Assembly: GCA_034435435.1 (NCBI GenBank)
Contig: DAOTXN010000033.1
Location: 18,973 to 82,972, forward strand
From: DAOTXN01 sp034435435
GTDB lineage: Bacteria > Chloroflexota > Anaerolineae > S140-20
Direction: 5' to 3'
DNA length: 64,000 bases
Positions 34,128 to 41,285 of the stretch are shown here, one piece after another. The notes under the pieces are model-generated. The model saw only the letters and a program-made list of their open reading frames with translations. It did not search any database and had not been told where the DNA came from. A program made the translations under genes and the position numbers. Position 1 is the stretch's first letter, and each line of letters opens with the position of its first letter.

Positions 34128-35204
34128 TTGAAGCAACGCCTGTTGCCACTCTTGTTTCTTTTCAGTGTTATTGTCTTGCTCGCCGGTTGTGGCGGTGGTG
34201 TGCCGGCGGCCAGTTGGTTTGGCATTGCCGCCCAGGGCGATGTGGTTTACTTGGCGGCCAATCAACAAACTTTTGCGTTGAACCTGGAAAGCGGCGCCGA
34301 ATTGTGGGCTTTTCCGCCCAAGCCCGACCAGGAAACCGGTCCATTTTATGCCACACCGTTACTGCTCGACGACACGATTGTGCTGGGCAGCTTTGATCCT
34401 CAAGGCCGGCTCTATGCCATCTCTACGACCAGCGGAAACCCGGCATGGGCTGTAGAGACCGACGGAAAGATCGTCGAAGGAGCGACGCGAGCTGGCAGCG
34501 ATATGGTCGTTGGTACTGACGAAGGCAAAATCTTTCTGGTCGAAGCAGAGACGCAAACAGTGCACCTGTTGCTGGACGCCGACGCCGCCATTTGGTCCAC
34601 TCCCCTGGTAGACGAGCTCACAGGCCGGCTCTACGTGACTTCGATGGACCATTATCTATATGCCATAGATTTGGAAAGCGGTGAATTGTTGTGGCGTTTT
34701 AAGGCGGGGGGTGCGATAGCGGGTACACCCGCCCTCAGCGACGGCGCGCTCTTTTTCGGCGGACTGAATAGTAGGTTTTATGCGATTGACGCTGAAAGCG
34801 GCGCTGAGTTGTGGCATGTCCAGACCGATGGCTGGGTGTGGGGAGGGCCGCAGGCGCAAAGCGACGTCGTCTACTTTGGCGACCTGAGCGGCAAGTTATA
34901 CGCCCTATCTACCGCCGACGGCAGTGTACGTTGGACCCTTGAAGTCGATGGGGGCGTGCGCGCCACGCCCTTGTTGGTCAACGATCGGCTCTACTTTGGC
35001 ACGCGCGAGGGTAAGGTCTACGCCTTGCAGGCAGAAGATGGCGTTCAGCAGTGGGCGCTACCTGTGACTGGTTCAATTCTGAGTCAGCCCGTCTTGCATC
35101 AGGGTTATTTGTTGATTTCACCTCACAATGCCAAAGTACAATTGATCGCTTTGGACCCAGAGAGCGGGGCCGAACGTTGGTCGTATCCGCCCCAAGAGGA
35201 GTAA
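34128..35204 (+). CDS. PQQ-like beta-propeller lipoprotein (BamB-like)
   Basis: 358 aa from TTG 34128 (GGAGG 7 nt before). Lipobox VLLAGCGG. About seven blades with repeated motifs (LNLESGAELWAFPP, YAISTTSGNPAWAVETDGK, YAIDLESGELLWRFKAGG, YALSTADGSVRWTLEVDGG, IALDPESGAERWSYPP). It is inserted between yidD and yidC, replacing nothing but splitting the usual pair. In Proteobacteria such propellers assist outer-membrane protein assembly; here a role in membrane-protein biogenesis on the outer face is inferred from position. Confidence 0.82.
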   Translation: MKQRLLPLLFLFSVIVLLAGCGGGVPAASWFGIAAQGDVVYLAANQQTFALNLESGAELWAFPPKPDQETGPFYATPLLLDDTIVLGSFDPQGRLYAISTTSGNPAWAVETDGKIVEGATRAGSDMVVGTDEGKIFLVEAETQTVHLLLDADAAIWSTPLVDELTGRLYVTSMDHYLYAIDLESGELLWRFKAGGAIAGTPALSDGALFFGGLNSRFYAIDAESGAELWHVQTDGWVWGGPQAQSDVVYFGDLSGKLYALSTADGSVRWTLEVDGGVRATPLLVNDRLYFGTREGKVYALQAEDGVQQWALPVTGSILSQPVLHQGYLLISPHNAKVQLIALDPESGAERWSYPPQEE

Positions 35205-35211
35205 TGCACCT

Positions 35212-36045
35212 GTGTGGGACCTACTGATCATCAACCCGATGACCAACGCCATGCTGCTGTTTTACGGCCTGCTGGCTAATCAATTCATTCTGGCCATCCT
35301 GGCCCTCACTATCGTCATCCGTATTCTGGTTTTTCCGCTCACCCTGAAACAGCAGCGTTCCATGATGTCTATGCAGGCGCTGCAACGCAGCCAAGAATGG
35401 CAGGACATTCAAAAAAAGTACAAAGGCGACCGGGAAAAGCTGGCCCAAGAGCAGATGCGCATGTATCGTGAATACGGCGTGAACCCAGCCGGCGGCTGTC
35501 TGCCCACACTGATCCAATTTCCGGTGCTCATCGGCCTGTACCAATCCATCAATCGCGTGCTGGCGACCAGCCCGATCCAGCTCATCGACCTGGCTCAGCG
35601 CGTTTACGCGCCTGGGTTGGCGGCGCTGGTGCCGATGAACGATCGATTCTTGTGGCTGAGACTGGGACAGCCCGACGCTTACTATATTCTTCCCATTCTG
35701 GTGGTCGTCACGACTTGGGCCCAGCAAAAACTGCTCACCCCCCCCAATCCTGATCCGCAAGCGGCCAGTATGAACCGGTCGATGCAGGTGATGATGCCGT
35801 TGATGTTTGGTTTTTTCGCCTTGAGCTTTTCGTCGGCCCTGTCTATCTATTTCGTCATTTCGAACGTAGTGGGTGTAGCTCAGTATTGGATTATCAATCG
35901 CTGGTTCCGTGGAGGGTGGGAGGTCGAACACGAGAATCGACCCAAGCGGCCCGCTGTGCAGCCCAAACCGGCGCTGGCCGAGGCCGCGGGCGCCAACAAG
36001 CCGGACCCGCCGCGCCGGAAGAAAAAGCGCGTCAAGAAAAAATAA
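35212..36045 (+). CDS. yidC: Membrane protein insertase YidC/Oxa1
   Basis: 277 aa from GTG 35212. Five helices; core motifs VIRILVFPLTLKQQRSMMSMQALQ (with the conserved Arg in the first core helix), YREYGVNPAGGCLPTLIQFPVLIGLYQSI and NRSMQVMMPLMFGFFALSFSSALSIYFVISNVVG. Short form without the periplasmic domain of Gram-negative YidC and without lipobox; C-terminal tail is Lys/Arg rich (RRKKKRVKKK), which binds ribosomes in such forms. Confidence 0.92.
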   Translation: MWDLLIINPMTNAMLLFYGLLANQFILAILALTIVIRILVFPLTLKQQRSMMSMQALQRSQEWQDIQKKYKGDREKLAQEQMRMYREYGVNPAGGCLPTLIQFPVLIGLYQSINRVLATSPIQLIDLAQRVYAPGLAALVPMNDRFLWLRLGQPDAYYILPILVVVTTWAQQKLLTPPNPDPQAASMNRSMQVMMPLMFGFFALSFSSALSIYFVISNVVGVAQYWIINRWFRGGWEVEHENRPKRPAVQPKPALAEAAGANKPDPPRRKKKRVKKK

Positions 36046-36048
36046 ACC

Positions 36049-36083
36049 TTCAGCGGTCAGCCGGAAACTGAAAGCTGAACAAG
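36049..36083. repeat. Short heptamer-like tract between yidC and jag
   Basis: TCAGCGG TCAGCCG GAAACTG AAAGCTG AACAAGG reads in 7-bp register and contributes the jag leader. Confidence 0.4.
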
Positions 36084-36094
36084 GGAGAGACGTT

Positions 36095-36901
36095 GTGGTG
36101 ACCATACGCGAAATCGAGAGCAACGGCAGCGATGTCGAGAATGCCATCGCCGCCGGTCTAGCCGAGCTTAAAGCCAGCCGGGAAGAGGTCGAGATTCACG
36201 TGCTGGATGAGGGCAGCCGGGGGTTGCTAGGTATTGGCGCGCGACCGGCCCGCGTGCGATTGGCGCTCAAGGTTAGCGCCAGGCCCGAACCGGGACCACT
36301 GCCAGATGTGGCGCCGCAGGTTGAGCCAGAAATCAGCGCGCCTGTAGAATTGCTCTCCGAGCCGCCGCAAAAAGAAGAACCGATCCAGCCCGAGCCAACC
36401 GAAGAACCTACGCAAAGCGAGTTGGAACGCATTGCTCCCATCGCCCGGCAGGCGCTCGAAGAATTGTTAGAAAAGATGGGAATGCAGGCCACGGTAAAGG
36501 ATTATGTCAAACCGGCTCAGGACCCCGAGGATTATCACAGGCTGGTATTGAACGTGGAAGGTCAGGACCTGGGTGCGCTGATTGGGCGACGCGGTGAAAC
36601 GTTGAACGCGCTACAATTTCTTACCCGACTCATCGTGGGTCGAGAGGTCGAGCGCCGCATCAATCTGCTGGTGGACGTAGAAGGATACCGCGACCGGCGT
36701 GAGCGCAGCTTGAGACAGTTGGCCCAACGCATGGCGGACCGCGTCGTGACGACCGGTCGCCGACAGGTGCTCGAGCCGATGTCGGCTGCGGAACGGCGCA
36801 TCATCCACATCGCTTTGCGACACCACCCCGACGTGACCACCGAGAGCATCGGACAGGGCGAAAATCGCAAAGTCACTATTTTTTTGCGCGGGAGCAAGTA
36901 G
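36095..36901 (+). CDS. Jag/KhpB RNA-binding protein (Jag-N, KH, R3H)
   Basis: 268 aa from GTG 36095 (AGGGAGA upstream). Jag-N domain at 1-55 (IEIESNGSDVENAIAAGLAELKASREEVEIHVLDEGSRGLLGIGARPARV type), a Pro/Glu linker, KH domain at about 120-190 (GQDLGALIGRRGETLNALQFLTRLI) and R3H domain to the end (RERSLRQLAQRMADRV, SAAERRIIHIALRHHPDV). KhpB/Jag binds RNA and links to cell elongation in Firmicutes. Standard position after yidC. Confidence 0.9.
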   Translation: MVTIREIESNGSDVENAIAAGLAELKASREEVEIHVLDEGSRGLLGIGARPARVRLALKVSARPEPGPLPDVAPQVEPEISAPVELLSEPPQKEEPIQPEPTEEPTQSELERIAPIARQALEELLEKMGMQATVKDYVKPAQDPEDYHRLVLNVEGQDLGALIGRRGETLNALQFLTRLIVGREVERRINLLVDVEGYRDRRERSLRQLAQRMADRVVTTGRRQVLEPMSAAERRIIHIALRHHPDVTTESIGQGENRKVTIFLRGSK

Positions 36902-36907
36902 AACCTC

Positions 36908-37741
36908 TTGGCTCTCGATTACCTGATTATTGGTAACGTAACGCGCGACCTGCTGCCCGACGGCGGCTATACCGTCGGCGGCACAGTGACGTATGCTTCG
37001 CGCGCGGCGCTGGCGATGGGTTGCCGGGTGGCTGCTGTCACCAGCTATGCGCCCGCGCTGAACCTGGATTCGGTGCTCACCGGCGTTGAGGTTTTACGCA
37101 AGCCGGCCGAAGAGACGATGACCTTTGAAAACGTCTATACGCCGACGGGACGGGTGCAGTTCTTGCACGCCGTGGCTGCGCCGCTGCATCTGGAAGATGT
37201 ACCCCCCCGCTGGCGCCGGCCAGATGTGGTACACCTGGGGCCGCTGGCGGCCGAATGTGACCCAGCGTTGGTGGAGGCATTTCCCGGCGCATTGGTGGCG
37301 ACTACGCCTCAGGGCTGGATGCGGACGTGGGATGCGACGGGACGGGTGCGGGTGAGCGACTGGCCCGCCGCGGAAAAGGTTTTACCTCGGGTTGACGCAG
37401 CCGTTCTCAGTATCCACGACGTGGGCGGCGACGAGGGGATGATTGCCCGTTTGGTCCGCCTGGCGCCCATCCTGGTGGTGACGCTGGGCGCCAAGGGGTG
37501 CCGGGTCTATGTGGATGGACAGGCTCGCCACGTGCCCGTTACACCCAGGCCCGAAGTAGACCCGACCGGCGCGGGCGATATTTTTGCGGCGGTCTTTTTT
37601 GTGCATCTCCGCCAGACGGGTGATCCATGGGCCGCGGCCAACTTGGCCAATCGCGTGGCGGCGCTATCGGTGGGGCGGCGGGGGTGGGCCGGCACGCCCA
37701 CGCGAGCCGAGATCGACGAAATACTCGAGCGTGAAACGTGA
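36908..37741 (+). CDS. PfkB-family carbohydrate kinase
   Basis: 277 aa from TTG 36908. Short ribokinase-fold protein: IIGNVTRDLLPDGGYTVGGTVTYASRAA at the N-terminus and the PfkB signature DPTGAGDIFAAVFFVHL with the catalytic Asp. Phosphorylates a sugar or nucleoside; the substrate cannot be told. Its last codons (RET, TGA) are inside a heptamer tract shared with the convergent kinase gene. Confidence 0.82.
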   Translation: MALDYLIIGNVTRDLLPDGGYTVGGTVTYASRAALAMGCRVAAVTSYAPALNLDSVLTGVEVLRKPAEETMTFENVYTPTGRVQFLHAVAAPLHLEDVPPRWRRPDVVHLGPLAAECDPALVEAFPGALVATTPQGWMRTWDATGRVRVSDWPAAEKVLPRVDAAVLSIHDVGGDEGMIARLVRLAPILVVTLGAKGCRVYVDGQARHVPVTPRPEVDPTGAGDIFAAVFFVHLRQTGDPWAAANLANRVAALSVGRRGWAGTPTRAEIDEILERET

Positions 37742-37779
37742 AACGTTGCGTATTGCGCATCACGCATTACGTCTTACTC
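37731..37779. repeat. Heptamer tract between convergent genes, holding both stop codons
   Basis: GTGAAAC GTGAAAC GTTGCGT ATTGCGC ATCACGC ATTACGT CTTACTC in 7-bp register. The TGA of the PfkB gene (37739-37741) and the TAA of the histidine kinase gene (37774-37776, minus) both lie in it. Confidence 0.75.
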
Positions 37780-40425
37780 TAGCGCCTTTTGCACGACCTC
37801 GGCGATTTCTCCGGCGCTGAAAGGCTTTTTGAGCCAGGCCGCGATGCCGCTTTCTAGCAAGGTCCGTCCCTCATCAGCCAAAGGGTAACCCGTTGTCACT
37901 ACCATTTTGACGTGTGGGTGTCGAGATCGGAGCGCGGCGTACAGATCGCCGCCGCCCAGTTGCGGCATGACCCAATCGCTCAATACCAAGTCCACGTGTG
38001 GGCCAAATATATCCAGCGCCTCTTGGCCGTTGGACGCCGTGAGCACATGATAGCCCAGATCATCCAGGACCTCTGCGATGGCCTCTCGGGCGATCACGTC
38101 GTCTTCGACTACCAGGATCGTTTCACCCCGTCCGCGTATCAAAAGCTCTTCTTCCGCAAGTTCTGCAGATGTGTCCGGCAAGGCCAGGGCCGGTAAGTAG
38201 ATGCTGAACGTCGTGCCATAACCTACGTGGCTTTGCACGCCGATAAAACCTTCATGCTGGGCGACGATGCCATACACTTGAGCCAGGCCCAAGCCGGTGC
38301 CCTGGCCGACTTCTTTGGTCGTGAAAAAGGGCTCAAAGATGTGAGGCAAGACGTCAGGGGCGATGCCCGCGCCGGTGTCCGATACGTCCAACCGCACCCA
38401 CTCGCCGGGCGGCATGTCGAGAAAGGGAGCCGGGCGCCCCGACTCGAGGCCAAGGCGAGAAAATTGAAAACGCAAGTCGCCGCCGGCAGGCATGGCGTCG
38501 CGCGCGTTAAGGGCCAGGTTCATCACCACCTGTTGGATGCGCGTGGGGTCGGCATAGACGAGATAGTCCTCGTGGCCGTATTCCAGGTGTATGTGAATGT
38601 TCTCCGGCAGGGTGCGCTCCAGGAGTTTTTCCAACTCTTTGAGAAACGGGACCAGATCTAGCGGTTGGCGTTCCATGACAGATTTGCGGGCAAAGTCGAG
38701 AATCTGCTGGACCAGGTTGGCGGCGCGGTGACCTTGTTGGTGAATCGTGCCCAGGCGCTTTTTGTCGCGCTCGGAGAGTTCGGACGAGTTGAGCATCATT
38801 TTGGCGTACAGCACGATACTAGCCATAATGTTATTAAAGTCGTGGGCGATGCCGGCGGCCAGTTGGCCCACAGTCGCCAGCCGCTCTTGGGCTTGAATCT
38901 GGCGCTGTTGGACGCGTTCTTGGGTAACGTCGCGCAGCGTGAGCACCCATTGCCGGATCGCACTCTCGCCGATAGGGCGCGCTTGGGCTTCAAAAATGCG
39001 CGGGGGGAACCCAGGCAGGGCGATCTCGACAGGCAGCGGGTCGGTGTGGTGGGCCAGTATCTCGCTCAGGGCCAGCGACCCCAAATGTATGAGCGGTGCG
39101 CCGATGCTCTCACCAATCAGAGCCGACAGAGCCTGGCGCGCCGCCGGGTTAGCCAACAAGATGTGCCCATCGTCGTCTAACAAAAGCACACCGGCAGGGA
39201 CGGTGTCAATGATCTGCTGGACTTGCTGGGCTTGTTGCTGGATGCGCAACAACAGGCGCGCTCGTTCTGCCTCGGCTTGCACCTGATCCGAAATATCCTG
39301 GACATTGGCCAGCGCACCCACGATAACGCCGGCCGCGTCCCGGACGGGAGTGAGATGATAACGCAGGTAGCTCTCTTTGCCCCATTTTGAGGTATAGGGG
39401 TGCTCGGCGACGAACGTTTCACCGGTTTCGATACACCGGCGAAAGTTTTCGGCAACTCCGCTGGCAACGAGTGGCGGAAACGCGAACATGTTGATGGCGC
39501 GAGTGGCTGCGGCGGACGGCGACCCCAATATTTCCAAGAGCTTGGGATTCACCTCTCTGATATTTCCCTGGGTGTCGATAGAGACAATCCCGATCGACGC
39601 GTTCTCTATCAACCCTCGATAGCGTTCCTCGCTGGCCTGCAGAGCTTTATGCGCCCGCACGTGCTCCGTAATATCGGTATAGACAGCGACCGCACCGATC
39701 AGCTCGTCGCCCATCACGATAGGCGAGCCGGTGAGCCGCACGTGAACTGCCGAACCGTCTTTACGATAGCGCATAGTCTCGACCGGCCCTACTGTCTGTT
39801 GGCTCAAGGCCATCCGGGTGAAACCGGTCGCTTCTTTTAACGTATCGGGGTTGGTAATGAGAGGATCCAGGGACTTGCCGATCACGTCTTTTCTTTTATA
39901 CCCAAACAATTTTTCCGCGCCGGGGTTCCATTCTACAATGCAGTGTCGAGCATCCAAGGTGACAATAGCATCGGGAGCGGCGGAGAGTACGCCTTCCAGG
40001 TAGGTCTGGCGGGCGATTATTTCACGTTCCGCCCGTTCCCTTTCCACCAGTAAAGACCACTCGCGCACGGCGCGCAGGGCAATGCGCGGCAGGTCGGCCA
40101 GGATCGATGGGGACTTGACGAGATAGTCCAGCGCGCCTGCTTTGAGGGCTTGCACGGCCAACTGTTCATCGCCGTGACTGCTCATGACGATCAATGGATA
40201 TTTTCGATCCTGGCCCTGGCTTGACAGCAGATCTATTCCCGCTCCATCGGGCAGACGCAGATCTGCAACAATCAGGTCAGGTTGCGCCTCGGTTAGAAAA
40301 GCCCGCGCCTCGGCCAGGCTACCCACCACGGTCAGGCGCATGTGTCCCTCTTGGGCAGAAAAGGACCGCTGCACGAGTTCGGCGTGCGCCTCTTGGTCTT
40401 CTACCAATAGGATATGAGAGAGCAT
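37774..40425 (-). CDS. Hybrid sensor histidine kinase (REC-PAS-PAS-PAS-HisKA-HATPase-REC)
   Basis: 883 aa, soluble. N-terminal receiver (about 1-125, phosphoacceptor Asp55 in VADLRLPDG), three PAS domains (about 135-260, 262-385, 400-510), HisKA with AAGIAHDFNNIMA, HATPase with NLALNARDAMPAGG, DTGAGIAPDVLPHIFEPFFTTKEVGQGTGLGL, and a C-terminal receiver (about 760-883, VLSDWVMPQLGGGD, KKPFS). It lies 5 nt downstream of the remnant of a second hybrid kinase; the two C-terminal receivers are clearly paralogous. Cytoplasmic signal integration; output partner not visible. Confidence 0.9.
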   Translation of the reverse strand: MLSHILLVEDQEAHAELVQRSFSAQEGHMRLTVVGSLAEARAFLTEAQPDLIVADLRLPDGAGIDLLSSQGQDRKYPLIVMSSHGDEQLAVQALKAGALDYLVKSPSILADLPRIALRAVREWSLLVERERAEREIIARQTYLEGVLSAAPDAIVTLDARHCIVEWNPGAEKLFGYKRKDVIGKSLDPLITNPDTLKEATGFTRMALSQQTVGPVETMRYRKDGSAVHVRLTGSPIVMGDELIGAVAVYTDITEHVRAHKALQASEERYRGLIENASIGIVSIDTQGNIREVNPKLLEILGSPSAAATRAINMFAFPPLVASGVAENFRRCIETGETFVAEHPYTSKWGKESYLRYHLTPVRDAAGVIVGALANVQDISDQVQAEAERARLLLRIQQQAQQVQQIIDTVPAGVLLLDDDGHILLANPAARQALSALIGESIGAPLIHLGSLALSEILAHHTDPLPVEIALPGFPPRIFEAQARPIGESAIRQWVLTLRDVTQERVQQRQIQAQERLATVGQLAAGIAHDFNNIMASIVLYAKMMLNSSELSERDKKRLGTIHQQGHRAANLVQQILDFARKSVMERQPLDLVPFLKELEKLLERTLPENIHIHLEYGHEDYLVYADPTRIQQVVMNLALNARDAMPAGGDLRFQFSRLGLESGRPAPFLDMPPGEWVRLDVSDTGAGIAPDVLPHIFEPFFTTKEVGQGTGLGLAQVYGIVAQHEGFIGVQSHVGYGTTFSIYLPALALPDTSAELAEEELLIRGRGETILVVEDDVIAREAIAEVLDDLGYHVLTASNGQEALDIFGPHVDLVLSDWVMPQLGGGDLYAALRSRHPHVKMVVTTGYPLADEGRTLLESGIAAWLKKPFSAGEIAEVVQKALE

Positions 40426-40430
40426 TTTTG

Positions 40431-41136
40431 TTACTCCAGTGCGGCGCGCACAATTTCGGCCAGTTCTTCGGGCACGAAAGGTTTTTTTATCCAGCCGGTG
40501 ATGCCCCGCTCTAACAACGCCCGGCCTTCGTCGTTCATCGGGTAGCCGGTGATGACGATCATTTTGAGGTTGGGATGTTTTTCGCGCAGGCTTGCATACA
40601 GATCGCCGCCGCCCATGTGAGGCATGACCAGGTCGCTGAGTACCAACGCCACATGGGACTCGAATTTTTCCAATGCTTCCTTCCCGTTCGCCGCCGCGAG
40701 CACCCGGTAGCCCAGGTCCTCCAAGATTTCAGCGATGGCCGCGCGGGTGATGACGTCGTCTTCGACGACCAGAATGGTCTCACCCTGGCCTGACAACGAA
40801 TCAAAGGATTGAGCGAATCTGTGCTTCTCAGCTCGATGGCCTGGGTCCCACAGCCGCGCTGACCGTGGTCCCAAGGGATGCGACGCCGCGCCTCACTGCA
40901 GAACGCGGGCAGCCCCGGGGCAGGGTTGGGCGACGCCATTCGGTCAATCCCGATAATTCGTTGCCATATCCCCACCTGAGCAGTTACAAACCCTCTACCT
41001 TGCCGTCGGCAGTGCTAAAGACCATCGGCTTGTTGTCATATATCCTCACCCTGATCGGTTCTTCAGCAGAACGCAGGCGCATTGGGGGGAGTAGAAAAAA
41101 AGAAACGATCAAAAACGCCACAATTCGCCGGATCAT
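40431..41136 (-). pseudogene. Hybrid histidine kinase remnant, middle replaced by a repeat element
   Basis: The 5' piece (ATG 41136 to 40987) encodes a signal peptide (MIRRIVAFLIVSFFLL) and the start of a periplasmic SBP-type sensor domain (IRVRIYDNKPMVFSTADGK), then hits TAA exactly where a GTAACTGCTCA-ended repeat begins. The 3' piece (about 40787-40431) is a complete receiver domain (ILVVEDDVITRAAIAEIL, VLSDLVMPHMGGGDLYA, IVITGYPM, WIKKPF) fused in frame to about 27 repeat-derived residues from ATG 40874. PAS/HisKA/HATPase segments expected between them are missing. The 148-codon receiver ORF could still be translated. Confidence 0.75.
40791..40987. mobile_element. GTAACTGCTCA-family element, copy 1 (one end lost)
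   Basis: Reverse-oriented and highly similar to 49463-49683 over about 195 bp (shared segments include GCTGCCCGCGTTCTGCAGTG and CCTTGGGACCACGGTCAGCG on the minus strand). The 40987 end is GTAACTGCTCAGGTGGGG; the other end stops at GATTCGTTGTCA, where receiver-domain sequence begins. Confidence 0.8.
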
Positions 41137-41228
41137 AGATTCTCTTTTCGGGTTGCTATCCAAACGAGCGCATGATACCCTGGATTATACGCGATGGGGT
41201 TGTCGAGCACAACTGCCGCGCCCGCAGA

Positions 41229-41256
41229 TTGACAAGCGTTTTTTTCCGTTTACAAT
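41229..41256 (+). promoter_or_regulatory. Sigma70 promoter of the PTPS-related membrane protein gene
   Basis: TTGACA (41229-41234), 16 bp containing T7, TACAAT (41251-41256); ATG at 41286. Confidence 0.7.
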
Positions 41257-41285
41257 AGCCCGGCACATCAATCGAGGCGCATCCA

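Noticed and set aside
33200..37000. Replication origin next to rpmH-rnpA
   Set aside because: The cluster is often near oriC, but no dnaA gene and no group of TTATCCACA-like boxes is present.
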